A stretch of 10,499 nucleotides of DNA from Bdellovibrionales bacterium (GCA_021730855.1 JAKFYM010000246.1:1-10499); one strand, 5' to 3'; shown: positions 1 through 6,823, counted from the stretch's first letter. Numbers and translations: made by a program. Notes: generated by a model from the letters alone, not told the origin.

Positions 1-534
1 GGCGCATTGCTCGAGGGTAGTCGCCGTGGTGAGCACATAGTCCAGGACCACCACCTTTTTCCCTGCCACCACCGCGGCCAGGGTCACAAAACACTCACTA
101 TCCACGCGATTCGTGCGCGAGCGACCGTGCTGAGAACGCCCTCCTTTTTTGCCAAAAGCAAAAAAACCCAGGCCTAGCTCCCTCGCGATCCTGCGACCCA
201 GGAGCTCCAGGCCACTGCCCCCTTGGTTCTGCGGAGCCTGCAGCAAAAGGTCAAAGGTGGACCATTCCTCTAAAGATTGACGTTCCTGACGCAAAAGCCT
301 CCAGGCCCAGACCGCCCCACGCTTTGCCGCCCGCCCGCGGAGGGTGGCGATGAGCGCGCACACCGGCCCCTCATAGCGAAGTAAGTACCCATTGCCGCCA
401 AGCTGCGCCCGTATTGCCCGGGCACAAGCAAAACAAAAGGTTTCCCGGCGGTCTAGGGCTTTTCCGCAGCTCCAACAGAGAGGGTAAAAAAGGAGTTTCT
501 GAAGCAAGCGAAGGACGGTATAGTTCTGAGTCAT
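1..534 (-). CDS. ComF-family phosphoribosyltransferase-like protein (3' part lies beyond the window)
   Basis: The first 178 codons are present and the frame stays open to the window edge. Two cysteine pairs, C20-x2-C23 and C34-x2-C37, form the N-terminal zinc-ribbon-like motif of ComF/GntX proteins. A ComF-like stretch at about 129-149 (KKGGRSQHGRSRTNR, then a Phe) is followed at 161-174 by the PRPP-binding loop, read as VVVLDYVLTTATTL. The family usually has two adjacent Asp and a Gly here (DDVxTTGxT); this protein has Asp-Tyr and Ala instead, so nucleotide binding may be altered. In competent bacteria ComF helps take up single-stranded DNA; elsewhere the role is unclear. The ATG at 534 has no evident Shine-Dalgarno sequence, and its start overlaps that of the divergent small membrane protein gene. 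The family call is fairly sure; catalytic activity is not. Confidence 0.8.
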   Translation of the reverse strand, partial: MTQNYTVLRLLQKLLFYPLCWSCGKALDRRETFCFACARAIRAQLGGNGYLLRYEGPVCALIATLRGRAAKRGAVWAWRLLRQERQSLEEWSTFDLLLQAPQNQGGSGLELLGRRIARELGLGFFAFGKKGGRSQHGRSRTNRVDSECFVTLAAVVAGKKVVVLDYVLTTATTLEQCA

Positions 535-802
535 GAAGATTGCCGTGCGAACGGAAGACCAAAGCGGATTGAAGGACCAAGAAGTCTCTACAAGAGCTTT
601 GGCTTCCGGCGACTCACTTTTGGACAAAATCACACCCAAGTTCGTGCGCGAAGCCCGAGCCACCTTCCGCGAGTCAGGCTTTCGTGGAGTGGTGAAGCGC
701 TATGGCTGGAAGGTGTTCGCCGCTTTTTTTCTCTACTACCTCATTCGCGATTCTTTTCTCTATATCTTCATCCCCTACGTTCTCACCCGCGGTCTTCTCT
801 AG
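533..802 (+). CDS. small single-pass membrane protein, unknown function
   Basis: This gene encodes 89 residues. Residues 1-58 are polar and charged. Residues 60-83 form one hydrophobic, aromatic-rich segment (WKVFAAFFLYYLIRDSFLYI, then FIPYVL) with an Arg-Asp pair in its middle at 72-73. The C-terminus is short, so it looks like a tail-anchored inner-membrane protein. I do not recognise a named family. The ATG at 533 lies inside the start region of the divergent comF-like gene and has only a weak AAGGA about 16 nt upstream; GTG at 545 is an alternative start. The structured repeat element starts 5 nt after its TAG-ending reading frame. It could be a spurious frame, but the clean membrane segment and the space it fills between two genes argue that it is real. 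Confidence 0.6.
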   Translation: MKIAVRTEDQSGLKDQEVSTRALASGDSLLDKITPKFVREARATFRESGFRGVVKRYGWKVFAAFFLYYLIRDSFLYIFIPYVLTRGLL

Positions 803-807
803 GCCGG

Positions 808-934
808 CTTGCTCTGTTGAAATCCTTTCTAATCGAGGCGTCCGACGAGGGCCAGCCGTGAAGCGCCCTCCTTGGGAGCTGGAGCGGGGGACCGAGGAGG
901 CAACAAAGAGTAGAAAGGATTTCAACAGAGCAAG
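808..934 (+). repeat. structured dispersed intergenic repeat, copy 1
   Basis: The arms 808-831 and 911-934 are perfect reverse complements over 24 nt. After one mismatch, two more pairs follow (833-834 with 908-909). Inside, 833-857 is identical over 25 nt to 10184-10208 in copy 2. Segment 862-895 matches 10209-10242 at 29 of 34 positions and includes an inner hairpin at 862-880 with a TCCTT loop. The element fills nearly all of the 140-nt gap between the small membrane protein gene (stop at 802) and convergent pfkA (stop at 943). It could serve as a bidirectional 3'-end structure. There is only a loose T-run at 940-944 on the plus side, so it is not a textbook intrinsic terminator. The strand given is that of the shared core and is arbitrary. 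Confidence 0.85.
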
Positions 935-942
935 GTCAGTTT

Positions 943-1944
943 TTAAGAAGCCAGGATATCTGCCATCTCCAGCAGATCGCGCCTTAGTTTTGCCGAGCGC
1001 TTCACGGTGAGCGGCAAGGGCACCAAAATTTCTTTGTCCCCCTCCACCCCAATCATCACGTCACTATAGCCAGCGAGCAGGGCGCGCACGGCCTGCACTC
1101 CCATCACGCTGCCTAAGCGCCGGTCGCGTGCCCGGGGCGAGCCTCCTCGCTGCAAATGCCCGAGGATACAAACCTTGGCCTCAATGCCATATTTTTTCTT
1201 TAAAGACTTCGCGAGGCCCATCGACCCTCCGCTATGCTGGCCCTCGGCCATCACGATGATCGAGCTCATCTTCCCGCGCTCCATGCCGCGCTTGATCTTG
1301 CGCGCGAGCTCCGAGATCGAAACTTTTTCTTCCGGTAGGAGAATCGCCTCCGCTCCGCCTCCGATGCCCACGTCCAGAGCAATATAGCCAGAGTTGCGGC
1401 CCATCACTTCCACGAGAAAGGTGCGCTCATGGGCGCCGGCGGTGTCGCGAATTTTATCGATGGCCTCGAGCGCATTGTTCACGGCCGTATCAAAACCCAA
1501 GGTGGCCTCGGTGCCGGCAATGTCATTGTCGATGGTGCCGGGTATGCCCACCACGGGAAACTTGAACTCCGTCCACAAGCTGTGGGCTCCGCGGAAACTG
1601 CCATCGCCCCCGATCACCACCAGTCCGCCGATGCCCTGGGTGCGCATCAATTCCACAGCCTTGCGGCGCGCGGCCTTGCGGTGAAATTCCGGGCAGCGAT
1701 CGGTCTTAAGGATGGTGCCTCCACGCAAGATGATATTGGCCACACTCCGGCGATCCATCACGTCCCAATGCCCGCGAATTAGGCCTGCATAACCTTTGTT
1801 TACCCCATAAACGGTGAGGCCCGCGTGGATTCCATAACGAACCACCGCACGCAGGGCCGCATTCATGCCGGGAGCATCGCCCCCGCTGCAGAGAACGGCG
1901 ATGGCTTTGATAGACGAAGAATGACGAGGCAGTTTTTTATTCAT
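943..1944 (-). CDS. pfkA: ATP-dependent 6-phosphofructokinase
   Basis: PfkA phosphorylates fructose 6-phosphate to fructose 1,6-bisphosphate with ATP, the committed step of glycolysis, in the cytoplasm. The 333-residue length is near the usual 320. Numbered from the ATG, the motifs are SGGDAPGMN (20-28, nucleotide), GGDGS (112-116, ATP/Mg), PGTIDND (135-141, catalytic Asp loop), MGRNSG (181-186, substrate) and GHLQRGGSP (262-270). Gly in GGDGS and Gly in PGTIDND are the ATP-type residues; pyrophosphate-dependent enzymes have Asp and Lys there. The start is ATG at 1944, which shares its A with the rlmH stop (TGATG); a GTG one codon earlier (1947) is also possible. This suggests translational coupling, and pfkA is the last gene of the leftward operon. 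The N-terminus is about eight residues longer than in E. coli. Confidence 0.96.
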   Translation of the reverse strand: MNKKLPRHSSSIKAIAVLCSGGDAPGMNAALRAVVRYGIHAGLTVYGVNKGYAGLIRGHWDVMDRRSVANIILRGGTILKTDRCPEFHRKAARRKAVELMRTQGIGGLVVIGGDGSFRGAHSLWTEFKFPVVGIPGTIDNDIAGTEATLGFDTAVNNALEAIDKIRDTAGAHERTFLVEVMGRNSGYIALDVGIGGGAEAILLPEEKVSISELARKIKRGMERGKMSSIIVMAEGQHSGGSMGLAKSLKKKYGIEAKVCILGHLQRGGSPRARDRRLGSVMGVQAVRALLAGYSDVMIGVEGDKEILVPLPLTVKRSAKLRRDLLEMADILAS

Positions 1945-2414
1945 CACGCGTGATGATACTTCCCGCCCGCCCAGATGTGAAGGGTGCGGTAGAGCTGTTC
2001 GGCTAAAATTAGGCGCGCCAGATCGTGAGGGAAGGTCAGTGAGGAAAGCGAAAGGAGCTCAAATTCGTGCCGCAGCTCGGAAGAAAATCCGTAGGCGCCG
2101 CCAATGAGGAAGATCATCTGCTGCACCCCCTGATCACGCAGAGCTCCAAGCTTGGCCGCAAAGGCCACGGAACTGAACTGGCTGCCCTTTTCGTCGAGGA
2201 GAAAAATCCTGGCCTTGCCGTCCCCTAAAAGTTTTCGCTTTTTCAGCGCCGCCAGAAAGGCTTCGGCCTCTTTTGCGGCATCGCTTCCGGCGTCTTTCAG
2301 CTCGATGTAGTCGAACTCCGCCATATGCCCGATATTTTTTTTATAGTGCTCAAGGCCCGCCTGCACGAAAGGAAATTTGGATCGCCCGATCACGAGGAGG
2401 GTGAATCGCACCAC
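1944..2414 (-). CDS. rlmH: 23S rRNA pseudouridine-1915 N3-methyltransferase RlmH
   Basis: RlmH is a SPOUT (knotted) methyltransferase that uses S-adenosylmethionine to methylate pseudouridine 1915 in helix 69 of 23S rRNA, on assembled 70S ribosomes. The protein has 155-156 residues, as is usual. The knot and SAM-site motifs are visible: IFLIGGAYGF at about 101-110, then the C-terminal block with SLSSLTFPHDLARLILAEQL and the family-typical tyrosine-histidine near the end (KYHHA). The gene begins GTG GTG directly after the TAA of the upstream oxidoreductase, with no spacer and in the same frame. The second GTG (2411) gives the same N-terminal spacing as E. coli RlmH and may be the true start. 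No separate Shine-Dalgarno is visible, so translation is probably coupled. Confidence 0.95.
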   Translation of the reverse strand: MVRFTLLVIGRSKFPFVQAGLEHYKKNIGHMAEFDYIELKDAGSDAAKEAEAFLAALKKRKLLGDGKARIFLLDEKGSQFSSVAFAAKLGALRDQGVQQMIFLIGGAYGFSSELRHEFELLSLSSLTFPHDLARLILAEQLYRTLHIWAGGKYHHA

Positions 2415-3488
2415 TTACTCAAGCAGGGCGGCGGAGACGCCTTCCCAAGTGGCTCCCATGGGCATCGCCCAGTCGGCACCGATATGCAGGTTCGGCAAAA
2501 GGCCTTTGCGCTCGCCCTTTTTTTTGCCCAAGGGGCTTACCGTGCTCTCGAGCACCAGCACGCGGTCGAACAATAGGGTTTGCTCAAAATGCGGAAAGGC
2601 TTTTTCCATGAGACGCCGCGCCGAGCGGATTTTTTTCATGGTCTCGTGATTGTCTCCCCACTCCTCTTCCGAAAGTGCCAACACCCAGGAAGAAAGCGAC
2701 TTCCCGGGAGGCGCCAGGCTCGGATCACGATTCGAGCTAATGGCTCCCACGAGGTAGTGTTTTTCTTTTTCGGTTGCACTAAAGGGGAGCAGCAGGGTTT
2801 CGGTGAAATCCCCTAAACGATTTTTATGGGCAAACTCCAGCACCACTCCCGGTTGCGAGGGTGATTTCACGAATTTTTTCAACCACGACACCCGCTCCGG
2901 CCCGGGGGCGGGCACGGCCTCGCCCTTGAGCACTTCGAGCAGGCCTTTGTAGTCTGCGCACCAATAAACTTCGCCGGGCTCGATTTCCTTTTTGCTGCCC
3001 AAGGTGACCTTGCGTGCCAAGCCTTGCTCAATATGAATTTCGGTGACGGGAGTCTCGAGCGAGAACGAAAAATTCGGCTGCGATTGGCAATAAGCCAGCA
3101 GCGTCTCGGTGATGCCCAGCATGCCACCCACCGGAAATTCACTGCAGTTGCGGCTTAGCCATTCCTCCCAGAGCGGAAGGTCTTCGGCGTCGCCCCAGCC
3201 TTTGGTGCCATACACCATGGCGCGCCCTTCCGGCACGGGCAGGGTGGCCGAGGAAAGGCCTAGGTGGTCGGCAGCGGCGCGCCAGAATCCAGCGTCGCCA
3301 AAGGCAAAACCCGCGCCCAAAACAAACCCATCACGGCGCTCCGGCGAGAGGCGGCCACCAAGCATCGGAAGTTTTTCCGCGAGGTGCACCGAACGGCCGG
3401 ATTTTAAAAAGAGGGCGGATGCGAGCAGACCCGCAAAGCCAGCGCCGACAACCAGAAGGTCCGGCTTAGATGGTATCGTTGCGATCAT
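2415..3488 (-). CDS. FAD-dependent oxidoreductase, amine oxidase / phytoene desaturase-like fold
   Basis: The 357-residue protein opens with a Rossmann dinucleotide-binding motif, VVGAGFAGLLASALFL at 13-28, then the ribose-binding acidic residue E38 and a GGR at 44-46. That order is typical of FAD enzymes of the monoamine oxidase/CrtI group. A central GGM followed by a hydrophobic helix near 121-133 also fits that group. The C-terminal segment at 337-357 (GADWAMPMGATWEGVSAALL) matches the second FAD-contacting motif that closes these proteins. The substrate cannot be read from sequence, and no carotenoid genes are nearby. It is shorter than phytoene desaturases (about 490-500). The ATG lies 23 nt inside the end of mltD, so the gene sits in the mltD-rlmH-pfkA operon. 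Fold confident, reaction unknown. Confidence 0.85.
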   Translation of the reverse strand: MIATIPSKPDLLVVGAGFAGLLASALFLKSGRSVHLAEKLPMLGGRLSPERRDGFVLGAGFAFGDAGFWRAAADHLGLSSATLPVPEGRAMVYGTKGWGDAEDLPLWEEWLSRNCSEFPVGGMLGITETLLAYCQSQPNFSFSLETPVTEIHIEQGLARKVTLGSKKEIEPGEVYWCADYKGLLEVLKGEAVPAPGPERVSWLKKFVKSPSQPGVVLEFAHKNRLGDFTETLLLPFSATEKEKHYLVGAISSNRDPSLAPPGKSLSSWVLALSEEEWGDNHETMKKIRSARRLMEKAFPHFEQTLLFDRVLVLESTVSPLGKKKGERKGLLPNLHIGADWAMPMGATWEGVSAALLE

Positions 3489-4872
3489 TTCTTACGTATA
3501 ACTTAATCCGGCTTCCCGGTCTTAGGTTTTTTGAGCGCTGTATGGAGTTCCACCGACGAATCTCTTCCACACGCACAGCGTAACGCCTCGAGATTCCGTA
3601 GAGTGTGTCGCCCCTTTTCACCACATGGGTCACCGAGGTGCGGCCAGGCTCTGCGCGCGGAGCACTGCCCATCGAGGCCACGGCCCGGGCGGGAGGCGTC
3701 AGGCGGCCGCGATCGGGCACCATGAGCTCCGTGCCCGGCTTCAAAGCTTTCACCCGGGGAATTTCGTTCATCGAAAGAATGGCTTCGATCGGAACTCCGT
3801 GGCTAGAGGCTATGCGCGAGAGCGTATCCCCTCGGCGCACCACATGCCGTCGGAAATCCGCAAAACGCCCAATCTCTCCGGCATCCACTGCGGCCAGCAA
3901 ATTCTTGCTAGCATCACCCTTGGGCACCCGAATCGTATAAGCACCACGTTGGGGCGGGGTACAGCAGCGCATCAGCTCAGGGTTTAGCTCGGCTAGGCGT
4001 TCCCGGCTCACATCGGCCACGCGAGCGATAGTGCGCATATTTTCGGCGCGCGGGATCCGCACTTCCTCGAATTCAAGGAGAGAGGAATCCGCGGGATAGA
4101 TTTCAAAACCAAATTGCTCCGCATTCTTCCCGATGATGGCGGCGGCCATCATCTTCGGCACATAATCCTTGGTCTCGCGCCTTAAGGCTTTGCGATTGCG
4201 CGCGATGGTCCAAAAGTCCCGCGTCCCCAGCTTAGAGATGGCATTGCGGATGCGCATTTCGCCAGAATTGTAAGCCGCGCAGGCCAAGGCCCAGTCGCCA
4301 AATTCATCATGCAGGCGCGTGAGGTAGGCAATGGCGGCCTCCGTGCTCTTCACGGGGTCGCGACGCTCATCCATCCACCAACTCGATTCCAAACCAAAGA
4401 TACGACCCGTAGATTTGATGAACTGCCAGGGCCCCATCGCACCGGCATGCGAGTGCGCCGCCGTGGAAAATCCGCTCTCAATCATCGCTAGATAAATCAA
4501 ATCCTGAGGAAGCTTAGCTTCCTGCAGCCGGGGCAGGATGATGGGATCCATCTTGGCTTTGCGCTGAAGGTAGATCTGGAAATGCCTTCTACCTGCTCCC
4601 GTGAAATACTCGATCCAATCGCGCACTTCTTCGTTATAGACCACCGGGAGATCAAAGGTAGTGTTCTTCAGCTGCGCTCCAAAAAGCGCTCCTTCCAGCT
4701 GCACTTCCTTGGTTTCGAGCAGGCTAGCAGGGGAACGAGGCGTATCGTTCAACAAGCCGCCCTCGGTCTTCATCGAGAACAATCCACCATTGGCCTTCAT
4801 TTTAGAGGTGGTACCGCAGCCCACGAAAATCAGGCCGCATACCAATAGGCCAAACAGAGTTCTCAATGTCAT
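3466..4872 (-). CDS. mltD: membrane-bound lytic murein transglycosylase D-like lipoprotein with two LysM domains
   Basis: The enzyme cleaves the MurNAc-GlcNAc bond of peptidoglycan with formation of 1,6-anhydromuramic acid, acting in the periplasm from a lipid anchor. Residues 1-19 are a lipoprotein signal ending in a lipobox-like FVGC, with Cys19 as the likely lipidated residue. The SLT domain covers about 120-215: catalytic Glu132 in AMIESGFS, then GPWQFIKSTGRIFGL and AAYNSGEMRIRNAI. Two LysM peptidoglycan-binding domains lie at about 342-386 (HVVRRGDTLSRI) and 415-459 (HVVKRGDTLYGI), joined by a Pro/Ala-rich linker. Order and 468-residue length fit MltD. An AAGAAGG Shine-Dalgarno lies about 8 nt before the ATG. 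The 3' end overlaps the next gene by 23 nt, and the anchored protein upstream ends 35 nt before, so co-transcription is likely. Confidence 0.92.
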   Translation of the reverse strand: MTLRTLFGLLVCGLIFVGCGTTSKMKANGGLFSMKTEGGLLNDTPRSPASLLETKEVQLEGALFGAQLKNTTFDLPVVYNEEVRDWIEYFTGAGRRHFQIYLQRKAKMDPIILPRLQEAKLPQDLIYLAMIESGFSTAAHSHAGAMGPWQFIKSTGRIFGLESSWWMDERRDPVKSTEAAIAYLTRLHDEFGDWALACAAYNSGEMRIRNAISKLGTRDFWTIARNRKALRRETKDYVPKMMAAAIIGKNAEQFGFEIYPADSSLLEFEEVRIPRAENMRTIARVADVSRERLAELNPELMRCCTPPQRGAYTIRVPKGDASKNLLAAVDAGEIGRFADFRRHVVRRGDTLSRIASSHGVPIEAILSMNEIPRVKALKPGTELMVPDRGRLTPPARAVASMGSAPRAEPGRTSVTHVVKRGDTLYGISRRYAVRVEEIRRWNSIQRSKNLRPGSRIKLYVRNDRNDTI

Positions 4873-4907
4873 GCTATTCCCTTCTTGAAACGCGAGATCT
4901 GACCATT

Positions 4908-6056
4908 TTATCTTTCGACTTCGACCGGAGTCAAGGCTGGGCTGGCCTCTGAAGGGGCATTTGGATGGATTTGGGGACGAAAAGCGCTCTCTAAAAATTC
5001 TGTGGTCTCTTGGAGTTGCTGCACGATGGTTTCCGTGTAGCGCACTTGCCGCATCAAACCACTCTCGTCGACCACAAAGCGCTCGCCGAGCAAATCTCCC
5101 TCGGTGCCTTCCAGCGTGAGCTGAAAACCTTTTTCGCCAAAATTCACTTCAATCGGATGCACGCGAATATTGCTCGCGCTACGCATCCGCTCCAGAAAAC
5201 CGTAGTCCGAAACTTGGTCTAAGTCTTCCCAGCGGCGGGCATACGCGCCCTTTTCTCGACGATACACATGCTGCGCAAGCCGCGCTTTCTCGAGCCACTC
5301 CTGCACGTCTCGCACTTCGACCTTGGTTTTTCCCAAGGACGCAACACTTGCCACTCCCGGCACCAGGCGGTTCTGCACCTGCTCCTTCACCGAGTGAAAG
5401 ATCGAAGCCACTTCTCGCTCGGCCACGAGCTCACGCCGCTCATTCAAGACGGGTTTCTTTTTTCCCACCGCCACCCACGGCAGCTGTGCGCCCGCGCGCT
5501 CCAGCTCCCAGTAGCGGCCATAGACACCCTCGGTGAGCGGCAGGCCCTGCGACTGCAGACGCAGCATGCGATCGGCCTCTTCGAAAAGGTAGGCGCGCGC
5601 CGGAGGGGGCAGCACGAAATTCGCGTTGAGGCGATGGCTCTCATCGATGGTCACGCGGTCAGAGTTTTTTAGGCCCGTGGCAAGAAGCACAAAACGATTG
5701 GGCTGCACCTCTAAAAGCGAGATCTCATATTCCTGCTCCAGCTCAATGCGGCTGCCCGAGGCAAGCTGATTCGGGAGGGAGAGGCGATGCAGGTCACGGG
5801 TATAACGGCCATAAACCTCATGGTGATATTTTTCATAGCGCGCGAAACGATCCAAGGTTTCAAGCAATAGCTGGCGTGCGGATTGGCGTTTTTTTAAGTC
5901 TTCATCGAGTTCAAAGGTGGTTTTGCTGCCATAGTGCGGAATGAGATAGAGGGCGGAGAGGACCAGAAAGGCCACGCTAAGCAGGTGAAAGAATCCCCCC
6001 AGCGAACGTAAGCGCCGAAACTTATGACGAATGGAAAATAACTGCCCCTGCCCCAT
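4908..6056 (-). CDS. membrane-anchored protein with a duplicated pseudopilin-like domain, unknown function
   Basis: The 382-residue protein has a basic N-terminus (RHKFRRLRSLGG), one membrane helix at about 21-41, and a large presumably periplasmic part. Two segments look alike: 58-148 and 251-340. Each starts with a helix carrying a pattern of the kind RFARYEKYHHEVYGRYTRDL in the first and RLAQHVYRREKGAYARRWED in the second. Each then has a leucine/loop stretch, beta-rich I-x-L and F-x-L strands, and an I/V-D-E-S turn near 137-140 and 329-332. The helix with a G-x-Y motif followed by strands resembles the globular part of type II secretion or type IV pilin-like proteins, but there is no prepilin cleavage motif. 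The C-terminus is Pro/Ala-rich. No strong Shine-Dalgarno precedes the ATG. It is first in the operon with mltD, so an envelope role is plausible. No family name is assigned. Confidence 0.75.
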   Translation of the reverse strand: MGQGQLFSIRHKFRRLRSLGGFFHLLSVAFLVLSALYLIPHYGSKTTFELDEDLKKRQSARQLLLETLDRFARYEKYHHEVYGRYTRDLHRLSLPNQLASGSRIELEQEYEISLLEVQPNRFVLLATGLKNSDRVTIDESHRLNANFVLPPPARAYLFEEADRMLRLQSQGLPLTEGVYGRYWELERAGAQLPWVAVGKKKPVLNERRELVAEREVASIFHSVKEQVQNRLVPGVASVASLGKTKVEVRDVQEWLEKARLAQHVYRREKGAYARRWEDLDQVSDYGFLERMRSASNIRVHPIEVNFGEKGFQLTLEGTEGDLLGERFVVDESGLMRQVRYTETIVQQLQETTEFLESAFRPQIHPNAPSEASPALTPVEVER

Positions 6057-6098
6057 GCTGGGAGAAATGCAAAGCCCGTACCGTGTAAATTAAAACTA

Positions 6099-6112
6099 TT
6101 AAGACGACTTAA
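6099..6112. promoter_or_regulatory. perfect palindrome upstream of the leftward operon, possible operator
   Basis: The sequence TTAAG-ACGA-CTTAA is a perfect inverted repeat with 5-nt arms, 43 nt before the start of the anchored-protein gene, in an AT-rich stretch. It is the right size and place for a small operator. It could also be chance in AT-rich DNA; I could not place convincing -35/-10 boxes around it. Apart from this palindrome and the terminator at 6245-6275, I see nothing else in the intergenic stretch 6057-6308. Confidence 0.2.
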
Positions 6113-6244
6113 CCCCGCGAAGCCACTGAATTCATTAATCAAATTCCGCTCAATTTTGCATTCCGCCGAGAGACAGGGGAAAAAACCTGAAAATCTCTGA
6201 TGATCTTTTCGCCAGTGACCAATGCTTAAACAGATTTTTCACGC

Positions 6245-6275
6245 AAAAAAACCCGCAGGCAGAGGGCCGCGGGTT
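6245..6275 (-). terminator. rho-independent terminator of the ndk-nadE operon
   Basis: Read leftward, a GC-rich hairpin pairs 6250-6256 with 6269-6275 (AACCCGC with GCGGGTT). It continues with a 3-bp inner stem (6258-6260 with 6266-6268) after one bulged base, and has a 5-nt loop. A run of seven A on the plus strand at 6245-6251 gives the U-tract on the leftward transcript. It begins 33 nt after the stop of the basic coiled-coil protein gene. Confidence 0.9.
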
Positions 6276-6308
6276 ATCTATAAATACGATCTATTTCGCT
6301 TTTCGTGC

Positions 6309-6758
6309 TTATTTCTTCCGACTCATTTTCCGGCTGGTTTTCGTCTTTTTCACTTTTTTCACACTCGAGCGACGACGAGGAGCCGCTTTTTTGGTGGTGG
6401 CTTTGCGGATCGCGGTGCGCAGAGTCTCCGCGTCTAGCTTGCCTTCTTTAGCTTTTTTCAAAAGGTCGTTGCCCAGCTTCTCCAGCTCTCGGCGCTGCGT
6501 GAGAATATACGAGCGCATTACCTTCACTTCGCCAGGGAGATCGGCGGCAATTTTTTCAATCTGCTTTTTACGCTTCTCAATGAATGCGATCACTTTCTTA
6601 GCATCTTTGGAAGACTTCACCCTTTGCCGCAAGACTTTTGTCTGGCCATCGGCGAAGCGCTTTACTTCGTCAAAAAGGACGCCGGACTCTATCTTGTTTT
6701 TCAAGGTTGCTTCGAGCTTGCTGATTTTTTTCACCACATTTTTTACGTCGAAATTCAT
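6309..6758 (-). CDS. coiled-coil protein with lysine/arginine-rich histone H1-like tail
   Basis: The 149-residue protein has two parts. Residues 1-115 are almost all helical and charged, with heptad-like hydrophobic spacing (for example VVKKISKLEATLKNKI, and FIEKRKKQIEKIAADL), so a coiled coil is likely. Residues 117-149 hold about 17 Lys/Arg in 33 positions, with Ala, Pro, Ser and Thr and no acidic residue (TTKKAAPRRRSSVKKVKKTK), like the tails of histone H1-type bacterial proteins. DNA or RNA binding, or nucleoid packing, is therefore inferred; a polymer-binding phasin-like role is an alternative for the helical part. The start at 6758 is fixed by AGGAGC 6 nt upstream, though the frame is open further. 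It follows nadE by 47 nt, has its own candidate promoter, and is closed by a strong terminator. Confidence 0.8.
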   Translation of the reverse strand: MNFDVKNVVKKISKLEATLKNKIESGVLFDEVKRFADGQTKVLRQRVKSSKDAKKVIAFIEKRKKQIEKIAADLPGEVKVMRSYILTQRRELEKLGNDLLKKAKEGKLDAETLRTAIRKATTKKAAPRRRSSVKKVKKTKTSRKMSRKK

Positions 6759-6794
6759 TTCATTGCTCCTTTTGCATTCCTCTGTGCGAAATCT

Positions 6795-6823
6795 ATCATG
6801 TAGGTCTAGTACAAACAAGTCAA
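6795..6823 (-). promoter_or_regulatory. candidate sigma70-type promoter for the basic coiled-coil protein gene
   Basis: Read leftward, TTGACT (6818-6823, 5 of 6 to consensus) is followed after exactly 17 nt by CATGAT (6795-6800, 4 of 6). The -35 box lies inside the last codons of nadE. This would let the gene be expressed apart from ndk-nadE. The prediction rests on matching consensus by eye. Confidence 0.35.

Noticed and set aside
674..925. Leftward open frame sharing a Ser/Pro/Arg-rich peptide (SVPRSS-x-QGG) with a leftward frame at 10027-10344
   Set aside because: The shared peptide is only the translation of the nucleotide repeat core; both frames otherwise run antisense to real genes and share nothing outside the element.
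808..934. CRISPR or insertion sequence
   Set aside because: There is no repeat-spacer periodicity, and the 127-nt element is far too short for a transposase gene; no clear target-site duplication was seen at its edges.
808..944. Simple intrinsic terminator for the small membrane protein gene or pfkA
   Set aside because: The loop between the 24-bp arms is about 80 nt and has its own structure, and no T-tract directly abuts either arm; T5 at 940-944 is 5 nt away. A terminator role is possible but this is not a canonical one.
5268..5672. 134-codon rightward frame opposite the anchored-protein gene
   Set aside because: It is antisense to a gene with a clear membrane helix and internal domain repeat, and has no ribosome binding site or recognisable motif.
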